Shown: positions 25,444 to 35,449 of the stretch, piece after piece | Layout: each line of letters opens with the position of its first letter | Numbering within the stretch: the stretch's first letter is position 1 | NCBI GenBank assembly: GCA_016929395.1 | Contig: JAFGIX010000070.1 | Span: 1 to 64,000 of the forward strand | Reading direction: 5' to 3' | Source of the DNA: Candidatus Zymogenus saltonus | GTDB taxonomy: Bacteria > Desulfobacterota > Zymogenia > Zymogenales > Zymogenaceae | Length of the DNA stretch: 64,000 nucleotides | Notes under the pieces: model-generated | The model's database searches: none | Told to the model about the DNA's origin: nothing | The model's input: only the letters and a program-made list of their open reading frames with translations | Position numbers and translations under genes: made by a program

Positions 25444-25545
25444 TGTCATTGCGAGCCCGCCGGTGGCAAAACATATCATTGCGTACCCGGTAGGTACTAA
25501 AAAACCTGTCATTGCGAGCCCGCCGGTGGCGGGCGTGGCAATCGG
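25444..25545. repeat. REP-like repeat cluster (CATTGCGAG type)
   Basis: Two identical 24-base units at 25444-25467 and 25507-25530 begin TGTCATTGCGAGCCCGCC, with a degenerate third copy between them near 25475. The right unit extends into a hairpin, CCCGCC-GGT-GGCGGG, enclosed by ATTGC...GCAAT. Such CATTGCGAG units are dispersed palindromic repeats in many deltaproteobacteria. Confidence 0.75.
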
Positions 25546-25568
25546 GTTGAATCTTTAGAGGGGGGTTA

Positions 25569-26951
25569 ATGATGTGTGATTACGAAGCAGAATATTCGGC
25601 TATAATATTTGCTGAGGATAAAATAGCAGAATACAAATGTCCCCATCGCTCCTTGAAGAAGGTGGATAAGGATGGAAAGAGCTACTGTATCTTTCACAGT
25701 AAAATAGAGGATAAGGATGTTGAGAAATTCTATAAAGAGTTTAAGGAGTTATATAATAAGGGGGAACACAACTTCACCGGTTTTGTTTTTCCGAAGGATT
25801 TTAGTTTTAAGAGATTGAGGGATGAGACGGAAGGGCTGGGATTCTCCAATGCGATTTTTACAGAAGCATTATTTATTTGTGACGCATATTTTGCAGGAGC
25901 TACATTCTCCAGCGATAATATGACCTCATTCTATGGAGCGAAATTTGTAGGCGATGGTAATGCAAACTTTATGGATACGGACTTCTCCGGCAAGGGCCTG
26001 ACCAACTTCCGCAATGTGCAATTCTCAAATAAAGGCTCGGTTAACTTCGCTTTAACGCAATTCAACAGTGAAGGTGGAACAAATTTCAATGGGATTCAAT
26101 TCTACAACAAGAGAGGGACTTATTTTATCCAGACACTATTCTCAAGTAAGGGAGGAATATATTTCAAAAAGGCAGATTTTTCAAGTGAGGGGGAAGTGAT
26201 TTTTAAAGGCAAACTATTTTCAGAAGAAACAGAAGTAGATTTTCGTGATGTCACATTTGAAACACCGGGAAACGTAACCTTTGATGGAGTTAATCTAAGT
26301 AAGTGCCGTTTAATCGGTACAGACCTCGAACACATCAATATTAAAGAAGTCTTTTGGAAGAATAAGAAGAAGGATAGTTGTTGGCGATGGGGGAGGATGA
26401 AGGTTTACGAAGAAACCCTTCAAACTGCAATATTTAAATGTGGGGGAGAGAGAAACCACTACGAAGTATACCAGCTTTACAACCAGCTCCTCTTGAACTA
26501 CGAGAGGACATACAGGCACCACGAGGCGGGGGACTTCTACGCCGGGCAGATGGACATGCGGAGGCGGGGAAACCTCGACAGGAAGATTTTCTCCCTGATC
26601 ATCCTAACACTTTACAAGGGTGTCTCCGAATACGGCGAGAGGCCGGTCAGGGTTTTAGGTTGGCTATTGTTCACACTTCTCGCTTTCGGGTTAATCTATG
26701 CTTGGATTGGAATCGAAGGCCCGCCGATATTTGAATCATTTCATTATCTAAATGAATACGTAAAAGGCTTAATAGTGAGTCTGGACATTATGACCATCGG
26801 AAAGGTTAAAGAAATATTTAGAACAGCTTATACTCTAAATAGTAAGGATGGTTTATGTGCTAGCTTAGCCAAGCTTGGACATGTAATTTCAAGTGCATCT
26901 CTGCTGACACTCTTCCTCCTCTCCGTCAGGCGCAGGTTCAGGAAGGTTTAG
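25569..26951 (+). CDS. Pentapeptide-like repeat protein with C-terminal membrane domain
   Basis: 460 residues. An N-terminal segment with two Cys (YKCPHRSL, SYCIFHSK) is followed by residues ~70-250 of ~10-11-residue units of the form F-S-x-x-G-x-x-N-F-x-x-x-x-F, a right-handed beta-helix like pentapeptide repeats. A soluble helical domain (QLYNQLLLNYERTYRHHEAG, YAGQMDMRRR) comes next, then two membrane helices around VLGWLLFTLLAFGLIYAWIG and SASLLTLFLLSV. The loop between them, LIVSLDIMTIGKVKEI, resembles a reduced pore loop of two-helix ion channels. GC is low in the repeat part, high at ~26460-26680 and low again. Start ATG 25569 follows GGGGGG. Function unknown. Confidence 0.72.
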   Translation: MMCDYEAEYSAIIFAEDKIAEYKCPHRSLKKVDKDGKSYCIFHSKIEDKDVEKFYKEFKELYNKGEHNFTGFVFPKDFSFKRLRDETEGLGFSNAIFTEALFICDAYFAGATFSSDNMTSFYGAKFVGDGNANFMDTDFSGKGLTNFRNVQFSNKGSVNFALTQFNSEGGTNFNGIQFYNKRGTYFIQTLFSSKGGIYFKKADFSSEGEVIFKGKLFSEETEVDFRDVTFETPGNVTFDGVNLSKCRLIGTDLEHINIKEVFWKNKKKDSCWRWGRMKVYEETLQTAIFKCGGERNHYEVYQLYNQLLLNYERTYRHHEAGDFYAGQMDMRRRGNLDRKIFSLIILTLYKGVSEYGERPVRVLGWLLFTLLAFGLIYAWIGIEGPPIFESFHYLNEYVKGLIVSLDIMTIGKVKEIFRTAYTLNSKDGLCASLAKLGHVISSASLLTLFLLSVRRRFRKV

Positions 26952-27068
26952 CGTCGGGGGAGGAATTTAACCCTGTTTCACCCAGAGCGGTCGAGATAAA
27001 TTGAACGTGTAAATCCAATATTAATGACAATACCAATAGTAATATTAATGCTTTCAAGGAGGTAATCC

Positions 27069-27776
27069 ATGAATCCATTTGACTTGAGTATATTCGTTGG
27101 CCGCCTGGCCCAGGACCCCAGCTATACCGAAGCAACAAATCAGGCCATCGCCCTTCTTAGAGACCCCAACCACTTCCAGTGGTATCTCATCCCCATCTTC
27201 GTCTCCATCTTCATTTTCTATTTCAGCGAGGTGGAGAGGAAAAACTGGAACGTGGTCATGGCCGGGCTGTTTTTCTACGGCCTGGAGTGGTTCTTCGAGA
27301 TACTGAACTCGCTGTTCCTCTACGTTCACGGCACCTCCGCTTTGTGGACCACGCCAGGCGTCAACTCCGCGGGCGTCGTCAACAGCGCCTACATCCTTCT
27401 GGTGGGGCTTAACATCGAGATCAGCCTGATGTTTCTCTTTCTCGGAATCGTCTGCGCAAAGCTCCTGCCCGTGGACAAAAAGAAGAAACTCTTCGGCATA
27501 AACAACCGGATCTTCTACGCCGTTTTCTTTGCGATCCTCTGCGTGATCGTCGAGATCATCCTCAACTTCTGGGACGCCCTCATCTGGGAATACGGGTGGT
27601 GGAACCGGTACAACCCGATCCTGATAATCCTCCTCGCCTATTCTCCCCTGATATTCTTCTCGTACAAGGTCTATGACATGAGAACGCTTAAGAAAAAGGC
27701 CATCGCCACGGGGGCGATGTACGCGGTCGACATTGTCTTGCTTGTCGTGTTCATCGGCATCCTCGGATGGATTTAA
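27069..27776 (+). CDS. Integral membrane protein of unknown function
   Basis: 235 residues with about seven hydrophobic segments, including WYLIPIFVSIFIFYFS, VVMAGLFFYGLEWFFEIL, ISLMFLFLGIVCAKLL, FFAILCVIVEIIL, ILIILLAYSPLIFFS and YAVDIVLLVVFIGILGW. Aromatic residues cluster at helix ends. AGGAGG lies seven bases before the ATG. It stands between the pentapeptide-like protein and an enoyl-CoA hydratase on the same strand, but spacing does not prove an operon. I do not recognise the family. Confidence 0.7.
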   Translation: MNPFDLSIFVGRLAQDPSYTEATNQAIALLRDPNHFQWYLIPIFVSIFIFYFSEVERKNWNVVMAGLFFYGLEWFFEILNSLFLYVHGTSALWTTPGVNSAGVVNSAYILLVGLNIEISLMFLFLGIVCAKLLPVDKKKKLFGINNRIFYAVFFAILCVIVEIILNFWDALIWEYGWWNRYNPILIILLAYSPLIFFSYKVYDMRTLKKKAIATGAMYAVDIVLLVVFIGILGWI

Positions 27777-27935
27777 GATTGTCGAAGCTTGAAGATTGGG
27801 CATAAAGTCAGCCCCTCCCCCTGGGGCCGAAAGAATTCGTTGACTTTAGGCGGGAGTTCAAGATATATATTGGCTGTGGAGAGGCGGATCAAAATATCGA
27901 TTGTTATGGATGCGATTGTTATGGAGGATTGGAAA

Positions 27936-28757
27936 ATGGCAGATTACGGAGTTCGGCTCGAATACAGCGGCGAAAACGACAGGATAGCGATTGTCACCAT
28001 CGACCGGCCGGAGAAAAAGAACGTCTTTGACGAGGCGATGTTCAACTCCTTAGAGGAGGCGGCGGAAAGACTTGAGGGTCGGCTTCCCAGGGTCGTGGTT
28101 CTGACGGGAAGGGGGGAGGGGGCCTTTTCTGCAGGCTTCGACGTAAACCCGGACAATCCCCAGGTGAGCGGCCTGATAGATGCGGTTACCAAAAACGACA
28201 TAGGTCCCTGCGAGACCCTCATGCTGCGAATCAAGGAAGTCGTAAACAGGCTTGTCTTTCTCCCGATTCCTATAATCTGCGCGATAAACGGCATCGCCTA
28301 CGGGGGCGGGGCGGAGCTCGCCGTCCGTTGCGACATGAGGGTCATGGACCCAAAGGCCGTGATCTGCTTTTCGGAGGTCAAGCTGGGGCTTATGCCGGAC
28401 TGGGGGGGAGGGCCGGCCCTGACCAGGCTAGTGGGGCCTGCGGTGGCGGCCGACCTGATCCTTACGGCGCGAAGGGTTAAGGCAGAGGAGGCGCTGAGGC
28501 TTGGGATCGCAAACAGGATAAGCGAGGGAGGGAGCGCCCTCAAGGAGGCTGTCGACATCGCGGAGACTATATCGAAAAACGGCCCGAGGGCGGTGAGGAG
28601 CGCCCTTTCTGTTATTCGTGAAGCTCCTGGCATGTCGCTTAACGATGCCCTCGATCTTGAGACAAAGACGGCGGCGGAGCTCACCGCAGGGGGGGAGTGC
28701 GTTCACGGCATCACGGCCTTTCTCGCCAAGAAGGAGCCGGAGTTCCCGGACGAGTAG
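27936..28757 (+). CDS. Enoyl-CoA hydratase/isomerase family protein
   Basis: 273 residues from ATG 27936, preceded by GGAGG eight bases upstream; the ORF extends to 27789 without a ribosome site. Crotonase-fold landmarks: IVTIDRPEKKNVFDEAMF, VVVLTGRGEGAFSAGFDVN, PIICAINGIAYGGGAELAVRCDM and FSEVKLGLMPDWGGGPALTRLVG. The catalytic Glu pair and oxyanion Gly are in the expected places (GGGAEL, LGLMPDWGG). It hydrates, isomerises or dehydrates an acyl-CoA; not enough to name the substrate. Together with the acyl-CoA dehydrogenase paralogues at 61 kb it points to fatty or aromatic acid metabolism. Confidence 0.88.
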   Translation: MADYGVRLEYSGENDRIAIVTIDRPEKKNVFDEAMFNSLEEAAERLEGRLPRVVVLTGRGEGAFSAGFDVNPDNPQVSGLIDAVTKNDIGPCETLMLRIKEVVNRLVFLPIPIICAINGIAYGGGAELAVRCDMRVMDPKAVICFSEVKLGLMPDWGGGPALTRLVGPAVAADLILTARRVKAEEALRLGIANRISEGGSALKEAVDIAETISKNGPRAVRSALSVIREAPGMSLNDALDLETKTAAELTAGGECVHGITAFLAKKEPEFPDE

Positions 28758-28894
28758 GGGAAATTTGATCCTTGTATCACTATTTTTATCCATAAAAATT
28801 TTGGATAAATTAATCAAATCATTGACGTTTCCGGTTCTGCTTACCTAAAACAAAAATGGGCGTAATAATGATATTGGGATTGCGCAGTATCTTC

Positions 28895-28922
28895 TTGACA
28901 TGATAATCCAAAATTATATAAT
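28895..28922 (+). promoter_or_regulatory. Strong sigma-70 promoter of the six-PAS kinase
   Basis: TTGACA (28895-28900) and TATAAT (28917-28922) are both perfect consensus, 16 bases apart, about 100 bases upstream of the start codon at 29024. Confidence 0.75.
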
Positions 28923-29023
28923 TAAAGTTTAAACTATTTTCATTCCTGTAGATCAAGCGAAGGCTGTATTCTGCTATAGCCAAGCCGTAAATTACGCTTT
29001 TTTACCGAGATGACATTGGAATA

Positions 29024-32000
29024 ATGAAGGGGAAGAACATATCTAAGGATGAGCTCCTTAAAGAAGTGGCGGAGTTGCGCCGACAGTCTTCAGAACTGAA
29101 AAAAATCGAAACCGAAAACAAAAAGGTTTTGGAGGCGCTTCGTGAGAGCGAAGAGCGCTACAGGCACCTGTGTGACGCCTCTATGGAGGGAGTCGCCATT
29201 CATGAGGGGGGGATCATTATTGATGCAAATAGGGCCTTTGCCGAGATGTTCGGGTATGAGAGGGGCGAGGTTATCGGGATAAACGCCCTCGATCTTTCCG
29301 ATCAGAGTTTCCGGGACCGAATATCAAAAGGGACGAGATCCAAAAGGGAGGAACCTTGTGAAGCGGTGGGGATTAGAAAGGACGGATCGACTTTCATTGG
29401 AGAGCTTCACGCAAAGGAGATCATTTATAAGGGGAAGGACGTTGGATTAATTACCATAAGGGACATAACGGAGAGGAAGCTTGCGGTTAAGGCTTTGAGG
29501 GAGAGCGAGGAGAAGTATCGCAGTGTCGTGGATAACGCAAGGGAGGGAATATCAATCACTCAGGATTGGTTATTCAAATATGCGAATAAAGAGCACAACA
29601 AGATATTAGGTTGTGAAATTCATGAGCTCATTTCAAAGCCTTTTATCGATTTCATTCACGAAGATGACAGAGATATGATTCTTGAGCGATATAAGATGGT
29701 CCTTAGGGGTGAGAATATCCCGGGAAAAACTATTATCAGGATCAAAACTAAAAGCGGACAGTTGAAGTGGGTGGAGCTAAAGGCGATGATGATTAAGTGG
29801 GGGAGAGAGAGCGTTGCGCTCACTTTCATGGAGGACATCACCGAGGCCAGAAACGCAGAGCTTGCATTGAGGGAGAGCGAGGAGCTGAAAAGGAGTCTGC
29901 TCGATGCGTCGGCGGTGGGACTTGCTTTTTCCGAGGACAGGAAGGTTATCTGGGCAAACGAGACGATGGTAAAAATGTTCGGCTTCACCGATGAGAAGGA
30001 ATATGTAGGAAAAAGCACCCTTTCCCTCTACGTCGATGAAGAGGAGTACAACAGGGTGGGAAAGCTGATCTACGAAGGGCTGAAATCGGGAGAGGTGATC
30101 GAGACGGATTCACAGTTCAGGAGAAAGAACGGAGCCATCTTCTACGGAAACGTCAGGGTAAGCGTTTTAGATCCCTCAAATCCTATGAAGGGGATAATCG
30201 TAAGTATTTTGGATATAACGGAAAGGAAGCGCGCCGAGGAAACCTTGAGGGAGAGCGAAGAGAAGTACAGGTCCATCCTCAGCAATATTGAGGATGGTTA
30301 TTATGAGGTGAACCTTAGTGGCGATGTAACTTTCTTTAACAATTCGGCGAATAAAATAATTAAATACTCGGAAGAAGAGCTGATGAGGATGAACTTCCGC
30401 GATTTCATGGACGAGAAGAACGCCAAGAAGGTTTTTAGGACATTCTACAAGGTTTTCAAGACGAGAAGGCCGACAAAGGCCTTTGACTGGGAGCTTATCA
30501 GGAAGGACGGCACGAAAATCTACGTGGAGGTTTCAGTATCGATGAAGACCGACAAGGATGGGAATCCAACGGGATTCAGCGGTCTCATAAGGGACATCAC
30601 GGAGAGGAAAAATACCGAGGAGTCATTGAGGAAGAGCGAGGAGAAATACAGGACCATCCTAGGAAGTATAGAGGATGGCTATTATGAGGTGGACCTCAAG
30701 GGGAATATGACCTTTTTCAACGATTCTACCCTGAAGATTATTGGATACTCGAGAGAAGAGCTGATGGGTATGAACAACCGCGAGTTAATGGACGAGGAGA
30801 ACGCCAAGAAGATATATAAGACATTCAGCAGGGTTTTCAAGACGGGAAGACCTATAAAGACCCTTGACTGGGAGTATATCAGGAAGGACGGCACGAAAAT
30901 CTACATCGAAGTATCCGTCTCGCTGAGGACCGATCAGGATGGGAATCCCATGGGATTCAGGGGTCTGTTTAGAGATATAACGATAAGGAAGAGGGCAGAG
31001 AAGGCGCTTCGTGAGAGCGAGGCGAAGTACAGAGACCTCATCGAAAACGCCGTTGACCTGATCTTCACGATTGATATGAAGGGCAACATCCTTAAGGTCA
31101 ACGAGGCGTTTTTAAAGGAGACCGGCTGCAGAACCGAAGAGGCCATAGGAACCAGTTTTACAGATCACCTGATTCCCCTGGACGAAACGATAAGTATGGA
31201 AGCATACAAAGAGATCAAGTTCGGCGAGACCCGCAACTTCGAGCTGAGGGCCAAAAAGAAGGACGGAAGCATCGACTGGTACTCGTTTGTCACAAGGCCG
31301 CTTTATGATACGAACAGCAAGGTTTCTTCAGTACACTGTATCGCGAGAAACGTAACGGAGAGGAAAAGGCTCGAGGAGGAGCTTATGGACGCCCAAAAGA
31401 TGAAGGCCGTGGGCACCCTTGCCGGGGGGATAGCCCACGACTTCAATAACATCATGGCGACAATCTTGGGATACGCATCGTTTCTTCGCGGAAAGACGGA
31501 AAAGGGGGACAGTTTTTACAAGGGGCTTTCCGCCATTGAAAAATCGGCGATCAGGGCGTCGGAGCTAACGGCACATCTTCTGGCGTATTCCCGAAAGGGG
31601 AAGATCGAGATAAAGCCGATCAACATTAACACCGTAGTCAAGAACGTCCATGAGATTATCTCCGGAACCTTTCAGAAATCGATAACGATTGACCTAAATA
31701 TCTCCCCGAAACTTGATAGCATTGAGGGAGACATTTCGCAGATGAATCAGGTTGTGTTGAACCTCGCATTAAACGCCAGGGAAGCCATGCCCGAAGGCGG
31801 AACCATCAAGATCGAGACCTACATGGAAGATATAGACAGTCCTATCAGAAGAGTTAAATATACCATTGAGCCTGGGAGATATGTCTGTTTGAGGATCACG
31901 GATGACGGGATAGGGATGGACAAATATACCCTGTCGAGGGTATTCGAGCCCTATTTTACCACCAAGCGAGAAAAGACCAGCACGGGGCTTGGGATGAGCG

Positions 32001-32521
32001 TGGTCTACGGAATCGTAAAGGGGCACAACGGCTACTTCGATATCGTTACGGAGCAGGGGAAGGGAACAGAAATCACGGTCTATATCCCCGCCTCCAAAAA
32101 AGAGGTGGAATCCAATAATGTGGAAGTTGTAAAGAGTGTCGGCGGTACGGAGACGATTATGGTGATAGATGACGAGAAGGAGGTGCTTTCAATGGTGGAG
32201 AGCGCCCTTGCCGATGCGGGATACAAGGTGTTGATTCACAGCTCGGGGGAAGAGGCGTTAAATGCATACAGAAAAAAGCCGAAGGAAATAGGTCTCGTTA
32301 TCCTTGATGTTATCATGCCGGAGATAAGCTGCGAGGAGGTGCTGAAAGGACTTCTTGCCGTCGATGAGAACGTCAAGGTGCTCCTCGCCAGCGGTTACAG
32401 CAACGAGGAGCGGCACAACGATCTAATAGAGTTGGGCGCATCCGATTTCATCGGAAAGCCGTTTATGATAGATGAACTTTTAGGTAAGGTCAGGAATACT
32501 CTAAATGGGGCGACCGAGTAG
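29024..32521 (+). CDS. Large hybrid histidine kinase with six PAS domains and C-terminal REC
   Basis: 1165 residues. A short coiled coil is followed by six PAS domains (~residues 45-150, 160-280, 283-400, 405-525, 530-650, 655-775), HisKA with GGIAHDFNNIMATILGYASF, HATPase_c (N-box NLALNAREAM, ITDDGIGMD, GLGMSVVYGIVKGHNG) and a C-terminal REC (LVILDVIMPEISCEEV, Lys in IGKPFMIDEL). PAS4 and PAS5 are near duplicates at protein level (both with RKDGTKIY and EVSVS). No membrane segment or signal peptide, so it senses inside the cell. The kinase core resembles that of 15542-17479. Strong sigma-70 promoter upstream. Confidence 0.94.
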   Translation: MKGKNISKDELLKEVAELRRQSSELKKIETENKKVLEALRESEERYRHLCDASMEGVAIHEGGIIIDANRAFAEMFGYERGEVIGINALDLSDQSFRDRISKGTRSKREEPCEAVGIRKDGSTFIGELHAKEIIYKGKDVGLITIRDITERKLAVKALRESEEKYRSVVDNAREGISITQDWLFKYANKEHNKILGCEIHELISKPFIDFIHEDDRDMILERYKMVLRGENIPGKTIIRIKTKSGQLKWVELKAMMIKWGRESVALTFMEDITEARNAELALRESEELKRSLLDASAVGLAFSEDRKVIWANETMVKMFGFTDEKEYVGKSTLSLYVDEEEYNRVGKLIYEGLKSGEVIETDSQFRRKNGAIFYGNVRVSVLDPSNPMKGIIVSILDITERKRAEETLRESEEKYRSILSNIEDGYYEVNLSGDVTFFNNSANKIIKYSEEELMRMNFRDFMDEKNAKKVFRTFYKVFKTRRPTKAFDWELIRKDGTKIYVEVSVSMKTDKDGNPTGFSGLIRDITERKNTEESLRKSEEKYRTILGSIEDGYYEVDLKGNMTFFNDSTLKIIGYSREELMGMNNRELMDEENAKKIYKTFSRVFKTGRPIKTLDWEYIRKDGTKIYIEVSVSLRTDQDGNPMGFRGLFRDITIRKRAEKALRESEAKYRDLIENAVDLIFTIDMKGNILKVNEAFLKETGCRTEEAIGTSFTDHLIPLDETISMEAYKEIKFGETRNFELRAKKKDGSIDWYSFVTRPLYDTNSKVSSVHCIARNVTERKRLEEELMDAQKMKAVGTLAGGIAHDFNNIMATILGYASFLRGKTEKGDSFYKGLSAIEKSAIRASELTAHLLAYSRKGKIEIKPININTVVKNVHEIISGTFQKSITIDLNISPKLDSIEGDISQMNQVVLNLALNAREAMPEGGTIKIETYMEDIDSPIRRVKYTIEPGRYVCLRITDDGIGMDKYTLSRVFEPYFTTKREKTSTGLGMSVVYGIVKGHNGYFDIVTEQGKGTEITVYIPASKKEVESNNVEVVKSVGGTETIMVIDDEKEVLSMVESALADAGYKVLIHSSGEEALNAYRKKPKEIGLVILDVIMPEISCEEVLKGLLAVDENVKVLLASGYSNEERHNDLIELGASDFIGKPFMIDELLGKVRNTLNGATE

Positions 32522-32646
32522 ATAGCCCCCCCACCTTCCACACCCCCCCGGAAAGTTGTTGAAAATGGGAGGAGTGACCTGTATGCCGGAATCGCTCACA
32601 CCATAAACGAGGCTGTTTTTATCCACACCAGAAACGATGCGGTTTT

Positions 32647-33450
32647 TCATCCTCCCTTTAACCCGGCCTTCAGAGACGAGACGAAATTACCCACCTCCTC
32701 ATACAAGAGGTCTCCCTTATTCCCGTACTCCTCGATTATATTTACGAGGGCGCTCCCCACCACCACGCCGTCCGAGACCTCGCCCAGTTTAGCTGCCGTC
32801 TGGGGGTTGGATACCCCGAAACCGACGACGACCGGTAGCTCTGTCTTTCCCTTAAGCCCGACTATCTGATCCCTAACGTCCGCCGGAAGCTCGTCCCGAA
32901 CCCCGGTAACCCCGGTCACCGAGACGTAGTAGAGAAAGCCGGATGCGTCGGCGATTATCCTACCCAGCCTTTCGCCGTCCGTCACCGGCGAGATGAGGTT
33001 GATGAAATCTATCTTCTTGGGGTACGTAAACCTCCTGATTTCCCTCGACTCTTCGTAGGGGAGATCGACCGTTATCAATCCGTCTATTCCGACCTCCGCC
33101 GCCCTCTCGGCGAACCTCTTGGGGCCGAAGTTCAGGATGGGATTGTAGTAGCCGAACAATACGATGGGGACGTTAAGGCTCGGCCCCACTTCGTCGATGA
33201 GGTTCAATATCCCCTCCAGTGTTGTCCCCACGTCGAGGGCCCTGCCCGAGGCCCGCTGGATAGTGGGGCCGTCCGCCATCGGATCGGAGAAGGGTACGCC
33301 GATCTCTATTATATCGGCCCCCGCCTCTTCTATGGTGAAGAGGAGTCTTGCCGTCTTTTCGAGGTCGGGGTCGCCGGCGGTTAGGTACATCACGAGCCCC
33401 TTCTCGTTTTTCGCCCCGAGTCTTTCAAACGTATCTTTAATCTTACTCAT
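32647..33450 (-). CDS. trpA: Tryptophan synthase alpha chain
   Basis: 267 residues, the last gene of the trp operon. It cleaves indole-3-glycerol phosphate to indole, which passes to TrpB. Motifs: [33 protein letters not shown] (catalytic Glu and Asp), [25 protein letters not shown] and [12 protein letters not shown]. Its start overlaps the trpB stop by eight bases, so translation is coupled. Length fits the family. Confidence 0.96.
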   Translation of the reverse strand: MSKIKDTFERLGAKNEKGLVMYLTAGDPDLEKTARLLFTIEEAGADIIEIGVPFSDPMADGPTIQRASGRALDVGTTLEGILNLIDEVGPSLNVPIVLFGYYNPILNFGPKRFAERAAEVGIDGLITVDLPYEESREIRRFTYPKKIDFINLISPVTDGERLGRIIADASGFLYYVSVTGVTGVRDELPADVRDQIVGLKGKTELPVVVGFGVSNPQTAAKLGEVSDGVVVGSALVNIIEEYGNKGDLLYEEVGNFVSSLKAGLKGG

Positions 33451-34639
33451 TTAGAGTCACCCCCAAAACCTTCGCTACCGTGTTGATGTCCTTGTCGCCC
33501 CGGCCGGAGAGGTTCACTACGATGATCTCGTCGGCCCCCATCTTCGGGGCGTTTTCGATCACCCAGGAAACGGCGTGGGCGCTCTCCAGCGCCGGCATGA
33601 TTCCCTCGAGCTTCGTCAATCTTTGAAAGGCGTTTAGCGCCCCTTTGTCGTCGGCGCTCTCGTACCTCACCCGCCCCAGATCGTTGAGCAGGCTGTGCTC
33701 CGGCCCCACACCCGGGTAGTCCAGCCCCGCCGAGAGCGAGTGGGTGTGGAGGATCTGGCCGTGCTCGTCCTGCAGTACGTACGACTTGGAGCCGTGGAGG
33801 ACGCCGACCCTCCCCCTCGATATCGAGGCGGCGTGCCTCTCCGTATCTATCCCGTCCCCCGCCGCCTCCACGCCTATCATCTTAACCTCCTCGTCCTTCA
33901 GGAAGGGGTAGAAGAGTCCCATTGCGTTGGAGCCGCCCCCCACACACGCCACGAGGTAATCGGGGAGCCTTCCCGTACAATCCCTGATCTGCCTTTTGGT
34001 CTCTATCCCTATCACCGACTGGAAGTCCCTGACCATCATGGGGTAGGGGTGGGGGCCCGCCACGGAGCCTATCACGTAGAAGGTGTTTCTCACGTTGGTG
34101 GCCCAGTCCCTGAGCGCCTCGTTCATGGCGTCCTTCAGGGTGGCGGAGCCGGAGTTAACCGGCGTCACCTTCGCCCCCAGGAGCTTCATCCGAAACACGT
34201 TGAGGGACTGCCTCTCGATGTCCTCGGTCCCCATGAATACCTCGCACTCGAGGCCGAACAGCGCCGCAGCGGTGGCTGTCGCCACGCCGTGCTGCCCGGC
34301 TCCCGTCTCGGCGATCATTCTCTTTTTACCCATCCTCCGGCCAAGAATCACCTGGCCCAGGGTGTTGTTTATCTTGTGGGCGCCGGTGTGGCAGAGGTCT
34401 TCCCGTTTGAGCCAGACCTTCGCCCCGCCGAGGTGGTCGGTCAACCGCTTGGCGAAGTAGAGGGGCGTGGGGCGCCCCGCGTAGCTCTTAAGATACAAAT
34501 CGAGCTCGGAGAGGAGGGCGAGGTCCTTCCTGTTTTTCTCGTATGCCTCCTCGAGCTCCAGTATTGCCGGCATCAGCGTCTCGGACACGTACCTGCCGCC
34601 GTACATGCCGAAGTGTCCCTTGCTGTCAGGATACTGCAT
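33443..34639 (-). CDS. trpB: Tryptophan synthase beta chain
   Basis: 398 residues from the ATG at 34639, nine bases after AAGGAG; an in-frame TTG at 34645 is too near that site. PLP enzyme joining indole to serine. Motifs: [29 protein letters not shown] (PLP Lys), [27 protein letters not shown] (phosphate loop) and [10 protein letters not shown]. It overlaps the end of trpF by 14 bases. Confidence 0.97.
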   Translation of the reverse strand: MQYPDSKGHFGMYGGRYVSETLMPAILELEEAYEKNRKDLALLSELDLYLKSYAGRPTPLYFAKRLTDHLGGAKVWLKREDLCHTGAHKINNTLGQVILGRRMGKKRMIAETGAGQHGVATATAAALFGLECEVFMGTEDIERQSLNVFRMKLLGAKVTPVNSGSATLKDAMNEALRDWATNVRNTFYVIGSVAGPHPYPMMVRDFQSVIGIETKRQIRDCTGRLPDYLVACVGGGSNAMGLFYPFLKDEEVKMIGVEAAGDGIDTERHAASISRGRVGVLHGSKSYVLQDEHGQILHTHSLSAGLDYPGVGPEHSLLNDLGRVRYESADDKGALNAFQRLTKLEGIMPALESAHAVSWVIENAPKMGADEIIVVNLSGRGDKDINTVAKVLGVTLNE

Positions 34640-35330
34640 CTTCAATATCTCCTTTTAACTGTGCTTTCTTCAACGACGCTCCGTTTAATGAAGCCTCGTT
34701 TAATGAAGCAATTTGCGCGTTCGTTATGAAACGATCGAGCTTTTGGTGGTCTTTTACACCGGGCTCTTTTTCGACCCCGGAAGCCGCGTCAACGCCGTAC
34801 GGGGCGTACTCCCCGACCACGCGGCCCACGTTTTCCGCGTTCAGTCCCCCGGCGATGATGATTCTGTAGTCCGGGATATATTTTTTGACGAGGCCCCAGT
34901 CGAAGCTTATGCCCGTTCCGCCGTGGGCACCCGGACGGTAGGTGTCCAGCAGGAATGTTGTCCCCTTCTTGTATGAAGAGATAAGCTCGAGGCTGCCGGC
35001 GTCCTTCACGCGGATCGCCCTGATGACCCTAAATGGGAGGTCGTCCGGAAATTCGTCCGGCCCGTTTGGCCCCTCCGGATATATCTGAACGGCGTTTAAG
35101 CAGCACATCTCGGCCGTCCTGGCGATCAGCTCGACCGGTTCGTCCACAAAGACCCCTACGGTCGATATGAACGGTGGGAGTCCTCTGACTATCTCTTCTG
35201 CCGCCTCCGGCGTCACGAAGCGGGGGCTCTTCGGGTAGAATATGAAGCCGAGGGCGTCCGCCCCAAGGCGCGCCGCGGCAAGGGCGTCCCGATCGTTTGT
35301 AATCCCGCATATCTTGATACGAATTCCCAT
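34626..35330 (-). CDS. trpF: Phosphoribosylanthranilate isomerase with pentapeptide-like tail
   Basis: 234 residues from the ATG at 35330. Isomerase motifs: [49 protein letters not shown] and [19 protein letters not shown]; the catalytic Cys is in KICG and Asp in LLDTY. After the standard domain, ending near [10 protein letters not shown], come about 30 extra residues of five-residue pattern ([21 protein letters not shown]). The DNA under it is a 13-base direct repeat (34682-34694 and 34697-34709). Its 3' end overlaps trpB. The tail is probably a recent slippage product. Confidence 0.93.
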   Translation of the reverse strand: MGIRIKICGITNDRDALAAARLGADALGFIFYPKSPRFVTPEAAEEIVRGLPPFISTVGVFVDEPVELIARTAEMCCLNAVQIYPEGPNGPDEFPDDLPFRVIRAIRVKDAGSLELISSYKKGTTFLLDTYRPGAHGGTGISFDWGLVKKYIPDYRIIIAGGLNAENVGRVVGEYAPYGVDAASGVEKEPGVKDHQKLDRFITNAQIASLNEASLNGASLKKAQLKGDIEDAVS

Positions 35331-35449
35331 AATTTTAATAAATGCCTTAAAAAAATCAAACTGTTCTTGAATTGCCTGTGGTGCGGATTCATTTATACTC
35401 CCTCTCGTCCCCACAAAAATTCGACTCCCCCCTTCCCCGACTGGCCAAC

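Noticed and set aside
30241-30990. Tandem DNA repeat array or CRISPR
   Set aside because: The similarity comes from duplicated PAS domains inside one open frame; no short repeat and spacer structure.
33695-34729. Plus-strand ORF of 344 residues
   Set aside because: Shadow of trpB.
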